This document shows, in pieces, positions 45,172 to 53,952 of a DNA stretch of 64,000 nucleotides. Position 1 is the first letter of the stretch; each line of letters starts with the position of its first letter. The stretch comes from Candidatus Acidulodesulfobacterium ferriphilum (lineage in GTDB: Bacteria > SZUA-79 > Acidulodesulfobacterales > Acidulodesulfobacteraceae). Made by a program: the position numbers and the translations under genes. The notes under the pieces were generated by a model. It saw nothing but the letters and a program-made list of their open reading frames with translations. It made no database searches and was not told where the DNA came from. The DNA lies in assembly GCA_004195035.1 (NCBI GenBank), contig SGBD01000005.1, positions 39,241 to 103,240 of the forward strand, given 5' to 3'.

Positions 45172-46863
45172 TTATTTTAATCCTCTGATTAATAAAATCA
45201 ATATGTACAAAAATCCGAAAATCCATCCGATAAAACCAGCTATCAATATCCAGTAATGCAATAACGCCCCCCCTGTAAACATAAGAATACTGGAAGATAT
45301 TATAAGCGCGGCAACCAAGAATCCTCTCATAAGCCGCTTGCTTGATTTTTCCATCTCGCCCATAAGTCCTTCTAATCCCTTATGAATAAAATCTATAGAA
45401 AAATTATCCTCCGACATTTTTTTAAGGATTTTTTCCGCCTTCTTCGGAAACTCCCCAAAAAAATCTCTATAATTTTTTAATTTACTTATTATCTGCTCTT
45501 TAATATCTTTTACCTTTTCTTTTTTATTTATCAAAACATCGAAATCAAAAAATTCCGTACCGGAGGTGACAAAAGAAAAATCGGGGTCGAGAATTTTTGC
45601 AATGGACTCTATGGATAACAATGCTTTAAATAAAAGCGATAATTCGGCCGGAATAACAAGATTATGCCTTTGCCCGATTTTTAATGTTTTCAGAAGAATT
45701 TCCGCGCTGTAAATATCTTTAAACGGCCTGTTAAAAAAGCCTTCTATAAATTCCGCAAGCTCAAATTTAAATGCCTGCTCCTCTTTTTCGGAAAGGTCTC
45801 CCATACAAATTTCAATAAATTGGACGGCCATTTCTTCATAATTGCCGCCGATAAAATTAATAAAATATTCGAGAGCCATTCTTTTTAAATCTTTAGTAAG
45901 AATACCGACGGAACCAAAATCTATTAATCCAATTTTTTCTTCGTTTATCACAAAAACATTGCCGGGATGCGGGTCGGCATTAAAATACCCTAATATGAAT
46001 ATCTGCTTAAAATAATGGTTTAAAAATATTTTAAGTATATTTTTGGTGTTATAACCTCTTTTGAAAAGTTCTTCCGTATTCGATACCTTTATTCCATGGA
46101 TAAAATCTTCCACCAATAAATTATTAGATATGTAATTCCAGTAAATCTGCGGTATTACGACGGAATGTTTATCCATATTACTTCTTCTAATTTTTTCCGT
46201 ATATCCCGCCTCCGTCAAAAAATTTAGCTCGCAAATTATATTTTTTCCGAATTCTTGATATAATTCATCCAGATTATCTATATAAAGCAATTCTTTAACC
46301 GGTTTTCTTATAATATTTACGATAAAGTAAAGAACATCTAAATCGTTTTTAATAATTTTATCGATATCCCCTTTTTTGATTTTAACCGCCACGACGGTTC
46401 CGTCTTTAAGAACAGCCTTATGGACCTGGGCAAGGGAAGCCGACGCGATCGGGTTTTCATCGAAACTGCTAAAAATCTCGTCAGGATCCTTTCCCGTTTC
46501 CTTTTTAACGATGCCTTTAATTTCATCGAATTTAATATAATTTAGCTGAACGCTGTCCTGAAGCTTTTTTAATTCATTAATATATTTAGAGGGGAGCATG
46601 GTTACTTCCTGAGAGAGTATCTGCCCTACTTTAATAAAAGTAGGTCCGAGATCTTCTAACGCGTATCTCAGCCGTATTTCAGGGGGAACATTCAGGTAAT
46701 CGTCAACGGGATAGGCTGCTTTAAGGTATTTTTTAAAAATAAAAAATTTAGATAAACCGATGTTCGTTATGACTTGATAAAAACCATGCTTGGCAAAAAT
46801 CATGGTTATCTGTCTTATCCTTTTAACCGCCCTTATAAATTTAATAAAATCAGTTATCTTCAT
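45172..46863 (-). CDS. ubiB: UbiB/ABC1/AarF-family atypical kinase
   Basis: A 563-aa membrane-associated atypical kinase/ATPase of the ubiquinone-biosynthesis UbiB family. The signature KxGQ region is GPTFIKVGQILSQEVTMLPSKYINELKKLQD. The Ala-rich loop ASASLAQVHKAVLKDGTVVAVKI and the NADPHPGN/IGLIDFGSVG catalytic pair follow. Two hydrophobic helices close the C-terminus (about 508-560). It overlaps rnr by 14 nt. The name reflects family membership only; whether this organism makes ubiquinone or menaquinone is not shown. Confidence 0.88.
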   Translation of the reverse strand: MKITDFIKFIRAVKRIRQITMIFAKHGFYQVITNIGLSKFFIFKKYLKAAYPVDDYLNVPPEIRLRYALEDLGPTFIKVGQILSQEVTMLPSKYINELKKLQDSVQLNYIKFDEIKGIVKKETGKDPDEIFSSFDENPIASASLAQVHKAVLKDGTVVAVKIKKGDIDKIIKNDLDVLYFIVNIIRKPVKELLYIDNLDELYQEFGKNIICELNFLTEAGYTEKIRRSNMDKHSVVIPQIYWNYISNNLLVEDFIHGIKVSNTEELFKRGYNTKNILKIFLNHYFKQIFILGYFNADPHPGNVFVINEEKIGLIDFGSVGILTKDLKRMALEYFINFIGGNYEEMAVQFIEICMGDLSEKEEQAFKFELAEFIEGFFNRPFKDIYSAEILLKTLKIGQRHNLVIPAELSLLFKALLSIESIAKILDPDFSFVTSGTEFFDFDVLINKKEKVKDIKEQIISKLKNYRDFFGEFPKKAEKILKKMSEDNFSIDFIHKGLEGLMGEMEKSSKRLMRGFLVAALIISSSILMFTGGALLHYWILIAGFIGWIFGFLYILILLIRGLK

Positions 46864-49153
46864 AAAATTCGATAAACCTCAAATCTATTTCATGCTTCAA
46901 AAGATCTATGGAATATATGCTCACCGTCACATGGTCGCCCATTTTAAAAATCTTTTTGCTATGCCTTCCCTTAAGTATTTTTGTGTTATCGTTATACTCG
47001 TAATAATCATCGGCTATGGTGGAGACATGAACGAACCCTTGAATAAAAAATCCTGCTATATCGACAAAAAAGCCGAAATTCATAACATTTGTAATAAATC
47101 CTTCGTAAACCTTCTGGCTGTTTTTCTTTAAAAACTGCATCTTCTTAAATTCCGAATATTCCCTTTCCGCGTCCGTCGAAAGTTTTTCCCTTCGGGACAG
47201 TACATTGGAAATCATTTTTAAATTATCATGATTAAGCCATGAAGGCATTTTGCCGGTTTCCCTGTTTTCCGAAAAAACCTCTTTATCGTTATCGCTGTTG
47301 CCAAGCGCGCCTTTTCCGTTGTCGTTATACAATATCCATTTAAGAATTCTATGCACCATCAGATCGGCATATCTTCTAATCGGAGATGTAAAGTGGGTAT
47401 AAGATTTCAGGGCAAGTCCAAAGTGATGGCTATTGACCGGCGAGTACACCGCAATTTTCATAGACCTCAGAAATGCCTGCTCTAAAAAAGACGAAAGCGG
47501 TGTTTCTTTTAGTTTATTCAGCATTGTTTGATAGTCTTTAACCTTTTCCGGCAGCTTTTCCGGAAAAGAAAATTTAAAATATTTTAATATCTTTAAAAAT
47601 TCTTTTACCTTATCCTCATCGGGTTTTTCATGCACCCTGTAAATGGACGGAACTTTTTTTGACTCTATGAACCGTGCCACGGCGCAGTTTGCGGCAATCA
47701 TAAAATCCTCGATTAAATCGTGGACAAAATTTCTTGGCTCGGGAATAACCGATATGACTTCATTATCTTCATTTAATATAACCTTCCCCGATAATGAATC
47801 AAAATCGAGACCGCCGTTTTTAATTCTTTTATCCCTTAAAATTTCGGCAAGCCTCTTCATGTTAAGCAGCATATCTTTTATAGGGGACAGTTTATTGTCT
47901 AACTCATTAAATTCATTATCGTTTCGAGCCTTGCCCGCCTCCAAGCCCGCCGTTAAATATTTGCAAGTTTCGTTATAGGTAAGCCTTCCGAATGTTTTTA
48001 TAGACCCCTTATAAATCTTTGTTCCGGTTATTTTTCCCTTGCTGTCTATATCCATTTCGCAAACCATCGCAAAACGGTTTTTTTTCGGAAGAAGGCTGCA
48101 AAGATTGTTTGACAGCATTTCGGGAAGCATCGGATAAACGGTTCCAGGAAAATAAGTGGAATTGCCCCTTTTAAACGCCTCCTTATCCAGATAACTGCCG
48201 TCCCCGACAAAATAGGAAACATCGGCTATGGCAACATAAAGTTTACAGTTATTGTCTTTTTCCGAACCTTCCAGATAAACCGCGTCGTCAAAATCTTTAG
48301 CGTCTTCGCCGTCTATCGTTATAAACGGCAAATCGGTTAAATCGATCCTTTCTCCTCCTCCGTCCTCTGCCGGATTTTCTTCAAAATCTGCCGGTATTTT
48401 TTTAAGTTCTTTAACGGCGGCCTCGTCAAAAACTTTATATATATCGTATTTACTTACGATAATATCCTCTTCCGTTCCCCTTGATTCGATATCGCCCAAT
48501 ATCTTATCCACTGATGCTGTTCGTGAAGAAAAATCGTTAGTATCAGGCAAAACCGCATTTACTATAGCCCCGGTTTTTAATTTATCCCTGTCTTTAAATC
48601 TATGTAAATCAAAATAGAACGAACCGTCGAATTCAGGAGCAATGGGAGTTAAAATTGCTATACTTTTTTCGACCCTTACAACCGCTTTAAAATTTTTTAA
48701 TTCCCTCTTTATTATCCTTATAACCCTTCCCCGCCTGCTTTCAAATTTACCCCGCGCTTTTAGCTTTTCCCGTTTTCTCTTTTTTAAATAATAAGGATTA
48801 TCGGGTATTATTTTTAAGATAACGGTATCTCCGTATATTGCATCGCCGATATCGGAATTTTTAACAAAAATATCCCCGCCTCCGCCTGAGTTGTCGCTCA
48901 CAAAGGCATAGTTGCGCCTTTTTGAAAGAACTTTCCCCTGGATTAAATGTAATTTTTGGGGATACGCATATTTTTCTCCCTTGGTAAGTATCAGCTCGCC
49001 GTTTTTCACCATTAAATCAAGGATATTCTTTGCGGACGACAGCATTTTTGCCGATGTAATATTTAAATTGTGCTTAATATCGGTAAAAGAGAGCGGAATA
49101 TCGGATTTTTGGGAAAATAAATAAACTATATCTTCCTTAGTAACTGCTTTCAT
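46850..49153 (-). CDS. rnr: Ribonuclease R
   Basis: A 767-aa hydrolytic 3'-5' exoribonuclease that degrades structured RNA. N-terminal winged-helix and cold-shock domains lead into the RNB catalytic domain with TIDGEDAKDFDDAV (metal-binding Asp cluster), PRNFVHDLIEDFMIAAN and HFTSPIRRYADLMVHR. A C-terminal S1 domain follows (YEGFITNVMNFGFFVDI). It lacks the Lys-rich tail of enterobacterial RNase R. It is the first gene of the rnr-ubiB-ribF run. Confidence 0.94.
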   Translation of the reverse strand: MKAVTKEDIVYLFSQKSDIPLSFTDIKHNLNITSAKMLSSAKNILDLMVKNGELILTKGEKYAYPQKLHLIQGKVLSKRRNYAFVSDNSGGGGDIFVKNSDIGDAIYGDTVILKIIPDNPYYLKKRKREKLKARGKFESRRGRVIRIIKRELKNFKAVVRVEKSIAILTPIAPEFDGSFYFDLHRFKDRDKLKTGAIVNAVLPDTNDFSSRTASVDKILGDIESRGTEEDIIVSKYDIYKVFDEAAVKELKKIPADFEENPAEDGGGERIDLTDLPFITIDGEDAKDFDDAVYLEGSEKDNNCKLYVAIADVSYFVGDGSYLDKEAFKRGNSTYFPGTVYPMLPEMLSNNLCSLLPKKNRFAMVCEMDIDSKGKITGTKIYKGSIKTFGRLTYNETCKYLTAGLEAGKARNDNEFNELDNKLSPIKDMLLNMKRLAEILRDKRIKNGGLDFDSLSGKVILNEDNEVISVIPEPRNFVHDLIEDFMIAANCAVARFIESKKVPSIYRVHEKPDEDKVKEFLKILKYFKFSFPEKLPEKVKDYQTMLNKLKETPLSSFLEQAFLRSMKIAVYSPVNSHHFGLALKSYTHFTSPIRRYADLMVHRILKWILYNDNGKGALGNSDNDKEVFSENRETGKMPSWLNHDNLKMISNVLSRREKLSTDAEREYSEFKKMQFLKKNSQKVYEGFITNVMNFGFFVDIAGFFIQGFVHVSTIADDYYEYNDNTKILKGRHSKKIFKMGDHVTVSIYSIDLLKHEIDLRFIEFYEDN

Positions 49154-49290
49154 ATATTTTTTGCGTTTCTTGCTTAAATTATGATAGAATAAAAAATCAA
49201 AAAACTTTAAATAAATAAGTATTATAATAACACTAAGTAATTATTTTTTCATTAAAAAAGATTTAGGTTAATCCGAACGAATTTATTTAT

Positions 49291-49377
49291 GCCGGAATGG
49301 CGGAACTGGTAGACGCGCACGGTTCAGGGCCGTGTAAGATTAATCTTGTGGGGGTTCGATTCCCCCTTCCGGCACCA
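49291..49377 (+). tRNA. tRNA-Leu (anticodon CAG)
   Basis: An 87-nt class-II tRNA with encoded CCA. The acceptor arms GCCGGAA/TTCCGGC pair perfectly. The anticodon stem CACGG/CCGTG holds loop TTCAGGG with CAG at 49325-49327. A long variable arm and the T-arm GGGGGTTCGATTCCCCC follow. It reads CUG codons. The DUF3857 gene starts 36 nt downstream. Confidence 0.97.
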
Positions 49378-49413
49378 ATGTAAGTAAAACACTAAGTAAT
49401 CACGGGAGATTTT

Positions 49414-51321
49414 ATGCTAAAAAAGGGAATAATATGTTTGCTTCCTCTTTTATTGTTAATTAATTTTATAAATATTAATAATTCTTTTGCCTATAAAAAT
49501 GTTAAATCCGTCAAATCCGATAGTTCATCGAAAACTCTGCTTGATTTCACAAAAGAAAGGATTACGCGAAATTTTGAAGATATCATAACGGAACATGAAA
49601 TAATAAAGATATTAAACGAAAAGGGCATTAAAAAATATTCAGCGCTGAGCTTTCCTTTTTCTAAAAAAAATCAAAAACTTAAGGTGTATTTCATTAAGAT
49701 TATTCAGCCGAACGGCGATATTATTAATATCAATTTAAACAGTTTAAGGACTGTTACCGCTCCGTTTAACCCCGAAGCGCCGATATTTTCGAATCAATTA
49801 TTAAAAACGGTCCAGCTTCCGGGGCTTGTCATGGGCTCTATTATCGATTATAAATACAGAAGCACGGTTATGAAGCCGTATATGAAAAATAATTTTTTTA
49901 CGGAGGACTACTTCGGCGGGCTTCCTCCATTAAAAAAATCTGTTTACAAGTTAATTATACCAAAAGGTATTCATTATCAGTATGCCGAATATAAATTCAA
50001 CGAAAAACCGCGCATAATTAACGGCAGTAAGAATACCGCGCTTATATGGACGATGCGGAATAGAAAAAAGATATCCCCCGAAGAATTGGGGCCGCGCGAA
50101 TCCGTTATAATTCCACATGTTACGGTGTCATCGGTTAAATCATGGGATGAAGTAGCGGAGTGGTATGCCCATCTTACGAAAGACAGGATAAAACCGGGCG
50201 TTAATCTTGCTAAATTTATAAAAAAATTGACCGAATCCAAAGAAAGAAAATTAAAAAAGATTAAAGCCGTATATAATTTCGTGGCAAAAAAAATCAGGTA
50301 TGTCGGATATGAATTCGGCATCGATGGATATAAGCCAAGCAATGTCAATTCTATTTTTAAAAATAGGTTAGGCGACTGTAAGGACCATGCAACCCTGTTC
50401 GCATCGATGTTAAACCAGATAGGCGTTAAAGCATACCCTGTCCTTATTCCCACGACCGAAATTCCCGATATGAATCCCGTTATGCCGACGCCGTTCGTAT
50501 TCGACCACGAAATAACGGCAATAAAGCTTAAAAACGGCAAGTTTATGTTTGCGGATACAACATCCAATGTAACAACCTTCGGCGATCTTCCCCCGATGGA
50601 TCAGGGCAGAAATGTTCTAATAATTGCCGGCGGCAAGGGTATAACGGCAAAAACCCCTATATTCCCCGCCGAAAAAAATAACATATCGACAAAAGAATAT
50701 GCAACCGTCAAAAGCAACGGAAGTCTATCCGCAAAAACAACCCTTATTTACACGGGGGCTTACAATATGTATAAAAGATATTTATATTCATCGACATCAA
50801 AAAGAAAGAAAAGGGACGGCATCTTAAAAGATATTCTTAACATAACTCCAAATGCTAAACTAACGGGATATTCTTTTGAAAACGGCAACAGCCTTTCCAA
50901 GCCATATATCGAAAAAATTTCCTTTTCCGCCAAAAATTATTCAGAAAAAAACGGACGGCTTGTTATAATAAGACCCCCCCTCAGAACAAGGACGACATTA
51001 TCCCAACTAACAGCCCTTAATTACAGAAAGTATTCTTTAAGGATCGGATATAATTTTTCGGAAAACTCCGTCGTAAGTTTAAAATTTCCAAAAAATTACA
51101 AGCCTGTTTTTATTCCTAAAGATATAGAAATCAAAAATACCGTCGGGACTTTCAAAACAAGTTACACGGTTAAAAATAACAGGATTATATTCAGATCGTT
51201 TTTTAGCGTCAACGGCTATAAAATTCCCGTAGAAAACTATTCGAAGGCAAAACATTTGTTTAATGCCGCGATAAAAAACCTGAAAGATCAGATATTGATA
51301 TTTAATGAATCCAAACGATAA
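49414..51321 (+). CDS. Exported DUF3857/transglutaminase-like protein
   Basis: A 635-aa protein with an N-terminal signal peptide (about 1-26). A DUF3857 beta-sandwich follows (LYFIKIIQPNGDI... GSIIDYKYRS). A transglutaminase-like core starts at KIKAVYNFVAKKIRYVGYEFG. Its catalytic triad candidates are Cys322 in LGDCKDHATLF, His in FVFDHEI and Asp in FADTTSN. A DUF3858-like C-terminal domain completes the usual architecture. These proteins are periplasmic or cell-surface putative proteases or cross-linkers of unknown substrate. It overlaps cobO by 17 nt. Confidence 0.88.
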   Translation: MLKKGIICLLPLLLLINFININNSFAYKNVKSVKSDSSSKTLLDFTKERITRNFEDIITEHEIIKILNEKGIKKYSALSFPFSKKNQKLKVYFIKIIQPNGDIININLNSLRTVTAPFNPEAPIFSNQLLKTVQLPGLVMGSIIDYKYRSTVMKPYMKNNFFTEDYFGGLPPLKKSVYKLIIPKGIHYQYAEYKFNEKPRIINGSKNTALIWTMRNRKKISPEELGPRESVIIPHVTVSSVKSWDEVAEWYAHLTKDRIKPGVNLAKFIKKLTESKERKLKKIKAVYNFVAKKIRYVGYEFGIDGYKPSNVNSIFKNRLGDCKDHATLFASMLNQIGVKAYPVLIPTTEIPDMNPVMPTPFVFDHEITAIKLKNGKFMFADTTSNVTTFGDLPPMDQGRNVLIIAGGKGITAKTPIFPAEKNNISTKEYATVKSNGSLSAKTTLIYTGAYNMYKRYLYSSTSKRKKRDGILKDILNITPNAKLTGYSFENGNSLSKPYIEKISFSAKNYSEKNGRLVIIRPPLRTRTTLSQLTALNYRKYSLRIGYNFSENSVVSLKFPKNYKPVFIPKDIEIKNTVGTFKTSYTVKNNRIIFRSFFSVNGYKIPVENYSKAKHLFNAAIKNLKDQILIFNESKR

Positions 51322-51937
51322 TACAGACAACGCACGAACAGGTAAAACCGATAACAAGAATCTATCGGTTCATAATAATTGGTTTAAGGAAATTTCTAAC
51401 CGAAAAGCCCTCGAGATTGGTTTAGTTCAGGTTTATACAGGCAACGGCAAAGGAAAAACAACGGCCGCATTAGGGCAGGCTTTAAGGGCAAGCGGCCATA
51501 ACTTAAAATCGGTAATAATCCAGTTTCTGAAGGGCGGTTCGTATTCGGGAGAGTTTAAAGCAATAGAAAAATGCCTCCCCCTAATTAAGATTTATCAAGT
51601 CGGCAGGCCATTTTTTATCGATAAAAAAAATATTCCGAAAAAAGATATAGAACTTAACAGGGAAGGTCTAACCCTCGCCGAAAATATTGCCGCGGGCAAA
51701 AACGATATAAGCATTTTGATTTTAGATGAAATAAATGTCGCTTTAAATTTGGGAATAATAAAAACGGAGGAAGTTATAAACTTAATAAAAAATAAAAGGC
51801 CGGATATAGAATTAATACTGACTGGAAGAAATGCCCCCAAAGAAATAATAGATGCGGCTGATTTGGTTACCGAGATGAATGAAATCAAACACTATTATTC
51901 TAAAAATATTCCGTCGAGAACGGGAATAGAAAAATAA
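51305..51937 (+). CDS. cobO: Cob(I)yrinic acid a,c-diamide (corrinoid) adenosyltransferase, CobA/CobO/BtuR type
   Basis: A 210-aa P-loop enzyme that adenosylates cob(I)alamin or precursors. The P-loop is YTGNGKGKTTAALGQALRASG (about 45-65), IQFLKGG follows, and the LILDEINVALNLG and RPDIELILTGRNAP motifs are typical. About 38 extra residues lie N-terminal to the family start; the initiation codon may be later. No other cobalamin genes or a cobalamin riboswitch were seen nearby, so it may serve corrinoid salvage. A putative operator overlaps its stop codon. Confidence 0.9.
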   Translation: MNPNDNTDNARTGKTDNKNLSVHNNWFKEISNRKALEIGLVQVYTGNGKGKTTAALGQALRASGHNLKSVIIQFLKGGSYSGEFKAIEKCLPLIKIYQVGRPFFIDKKNIPKKDIELNREGLTLAENIAAGKNDISILILDEINVALNLGIIKTEEVINLIKNKRPDIELILTGRNAPKEIIDAADLVTEMNEIKHYYSKNIPSRTGIEK

Positions 51938-51956
51938 TAAAACGAGCGTTCATTTT
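51936..51956 (+). promoter_or_regulatory. TetR-type operator, copy 1 (upstream of promoter)
   Basis: AATAAAACGAGCGTTCATTTT contains the palindromic core AACG-AG-CGTT. An identical 21-bp copy lies 66 bp downstream on the other side of the promoter. The site ends 4 bp before the -35 box and overlaps the cobO stop codon. Confidence 0.75.
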
Positions 51957-51960
51957 TTTA

Positions 51961-51990
51961 TTGACAAATTATTTTTAAATAACTTATAAT
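51961..51990 (+). promoter_or_regulatory. Promoter of the tetR-sulfur relay operon
   Basis: TTGACA (51961-51966), an 18-bp AT-rich spacer and TATAAT (51985-51990) give a perfect -35 and -10. The predicted start is near 51997, just before operator copy 2 and about 37 nt ahead of the tetR ATG. Confidence 0.85.
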
Positions 51991-52001
51991 GTTTCAAATA
52001 A

Positions 52002-52022
52002 AATAAAACGAGCGTTCATTTT
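52002..52022 (+). promoter_or_regulatory. TetR-type operator, copy 2 (start-site region)
   Basis: A 21-bp exact repeat of the 51936 site, with core AACG-AG-CGTT. It covers roughly +5 to +25 of the predicted transcript. The 66-bp separation from copy 1 brackets the promoter and suits cooperative repression or looping. Confidence 0.75.
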
Positions 52023-52033
52023 AAAAAATAGAA

Positions 52034-52621
52034 ATGAGTTCAATAAAGGAAAATATAGCAAAAAAGAAGATATTTGAATTTTGCATAAGAGAATTTGCAA
52101 GGGCTGGTTATGCAAATGTAAGCATTAGAAATATATCGAAAGGCGTCGGCATAAGCATAGGAGCAATATATTACTATTTTTCTTCCAAAGAACAGATAGG
52201 ACAATTTTTATACGATAAGACTACAGAAATTATTCTAAATAAAATCAGGTTGGGTATCAAAAAAGCTCCGAATGACAAAGAAGCGTTAAGATCAATTATA
52301 TATAACTTGTTCGATATGTCGGAAAAAGAACCGCATCTAATGGAATTCATCCTTTATGTTAAGCACAAAGAATTTTTGCCTGACGCCCCGCCGATATGCT
52401 CTTCAAAACCTTTTGAATTTATAAAGAATTTTATCAAAGAAAAGATCGAAAGCGGAGTCTTCAGGGATATGGATATCGTCATTGCATCGGCTTTAATAAT
52501 GGGACCTGTCATCAGGATAATCCAGTTGAGGATGGATAACATTTTAAAGAATGACATAAGATTATACACCAAACCTTTATTAAACGGCATCGTTAAATCT
52601 ATATTTAAAAAACAGGCTTGA
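52034..52621 (+). CDS. TetR/AcrR-family regulator heading the sulfur-relay operon
   Basis: A 195-aa regulator with an N-terminal helix-turn-helix (GYANVSIRNISKGVGISIGAIYYYFSSKEQI, about 21-51) and a helical C-terminal half. That half contains MSEKEPHLMEFILYVKHKEFLPDAPPICSSKPFEFIKNFI, a pattern seen in regulators of this type. It is preceded by a strong promoter with two identical operators, so autoregulation is likely. The next gene begins 6 nt after its stop. The ligand is unknown; the Cys in PPICSS could allow response to reactive sulfur, but this is speculation. Confidence 0.9.
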   Translation: MSSIKENIAKKKIFEFCIREFARAGYANVSIRNISKGVGISIGAIYYYFSSKEQIGQFLYDKTTEIILNKIRLGIKKAPNDKEALRSIIYNLFDMSEKEPHLMEFILYVKHKEFLPDAPPICSSKPFEFIKNFIKEKIESGVFRDMDIVIASALIMGPVIRIIQLRMDNILKNDIRLYTKPLLNGIVKSIFKKQA

Positions 52622-52627
52622 CTTGAA

Positions 52628-53596
52628 ATGAAATTTCGCAAATATTTCTTAGTTTTCCCCTTGTTAATTATCTTTCTGATTAATATCGGATATATTCATA
52701 ACGCGAATGCGTTAAATTTTAAAGTCGGAAGGTCGCCTTACGGGCTTGCCGTGGGAAAGAAAGATAATATTTATGTTGCCATCGGCGGATTTTTAAATGT
52801 TATTAAACTTAACGAAAAAGGAAAGATAATTAAGAATATGAAAGCAGATTTTGCTCCATCCGGGGTTGTAATAAATAAAAACGGGCGCATTTATGTTACG
52901 ACGGGCATTGGATATGTAGTAAAGCTCGGCAGAACCGGAAAAATCATTAAGAAGGTTAAGGTTGGAATGATTCCTGCCGGAATCGCGATAGGTCCGGATG
53001 GGAATATTTATGTTGCATCAATCCACTCTAAGACCGTTACAAAATTAAACCCGTCGCTTAAGATATTAAAGGTCTTTTACGCGGGAATTGCCCCTTACGG
53101 TATAGCAATAAACGGGAACGGCGATATTTATGTTACGAATTTTTTAAATAAAGGAACCGTTACCGTTTTAAATAAAAGCGGAAAGATAGAAAAAATATTC
53201 AAAGCTCAAAGAAAGCCGGAGGGTATTGCTATAGGTCCCGCGGGTAATATTTATGTTACAAACGGGTTAAGCGACAGTGTATTGAAATTCGATAAAACAG
53301 GGAAAATTTTAAAGACATTTCATGTGAAAGGCGCACCGTACGGAATTGCGTTAAGCACTTCGGGAAATATGTTCATATCCTGCATATATTCCAATAATGT
53401 CGTCAAGTTGAGCCATGCGGGAAAGATTCTAAATACTTACGCAACAGGGATGAACCCTAACTTCATCGCAATAGACAATAAAGGCAATGTCTGGACGGCA
53501 AACTGGGGAGACGGTACGGTAACTAAAATTGCAGGCGCAACAAAGGGAATAGAGTTTTTCCCGTATAAAGGACCAATTTGGCAGGAAAGTTTTTAA
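52628..53596 (+). CDS. Exported NHL/YVTN-type beta-propeller protein
   Basis: A 322-aa protein with a signal peptide (about 1-28) and six or so repeats of about 41 residues with the pattern GIAIGPDGNIYVA... VTKLN. This is the NHL/virginiamycin-B-lyase-like beta-propeller fold. No catalytic His/Glu pair typical of Vgb lyases is evident, so I read it as a periplasmic or surface binding propeller. It follows tetR by 6 nt and lacks a strong ribosome-binding site, so translation may be coupled. Its presence at the head of a sulfur-relay operon is unusual. Confidence 0.8.
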   Translation: MKFRKYFLVFPLLIIFLINIGYIHNANALNFKVGRSPYGLAVGKKDNIYVAIGGFLNVIKLNEKGKIIKNMKADFAPSGVVINKNGRIYVTTGIGYVVKLGRTGKIIKKVKVGMIPAGIAIGPDGNIYVASIHSKTVTKLNPSLKILKVFYAGIAPYGIAINGNGDIYVTNFLNKGTVTVLNKSGKIEKIFKAQRKPEGIAIGPAGNIYVTNGLSDSVLKFDKTGKILKTFHVKGAPYGIALSTSGNMFISCIYSNNVVKLSHAGKILNTYATGMNPNFIAIDNKGNVWTANWGDGTVTKIAGATKGIEFFPYKGPIWQESF

Positions 53597-53630
53597 TTTT
53601 AATATATAAAATTATAAAAGGAGGCTTGAA

Positions 53631-53891
53631 ATGGCTGAAGAAAAAAATTTAGAAAATGTAAAACCGGATGAAACATTAGATGTGTTGGGCGAAACATGTC
53701 CTATTCCTGAAGCTATGGCTCATAAAAAGCTCAACAAAATGAAAGTGGGGCAGGTGCTGGAGGTTTACACCGACCATGCGGCGGCGGTTGAAAACTCGTT
53801 TCCATCCATGCTCAATAAATTAAACTATCCTTACTGCGTAACAAAAACAGGTCCGGGCGAGTTTACTATCAAAATTAAAAAAACATCTTAA
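53631..53891 (+). CDS. tusA: TusA-family sulfur carrier protein
   Basis: An 86-aa sulfur-transfer protein. The motif LDVLGETCPIPEAM holds the active Cys (about residue 23) in CPxP, followed by the KLNKMKVGQVLEVYTDHAAA fold. The C-terminal strand ends TIKIKK. The start has AAAGGAGG. TusA proteins carry persulfide between partners and are commonly adjacent to YeeE/YedE permeases and DsrE-type proteins, as here. The symbol denotes family, not proven tRNA thiolation. Confidence 0.92.
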   Translation: MAEEKNLENVKPDETLDVLGETCPIPEAMAHKKLNKMKVGQVLEVYTDHAAAVENSFPSMLNKLNYPYCVTKTGPGEFTIKIKKTS

Positions 53892-53952
53892 ATAATTCAG
53901 TTATAATTTAATAATTTAATAATTTTATTTTAAGTAAAGGGGGCATTATATT

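Noticed and set aside
45107-45226. An upstream ATG start for RibF
   Set aside because: It would overlap ubiB by 55 nt and add 40 residues with no family likeness. The TTG at 45106 has a ribosome-binding site and gives the normal length.
51200-51304. Cobalamin riboswitch before cobO
   Set aside because: The cobO start lies inside the preceding gene, leaving no leader for a riboswitch.
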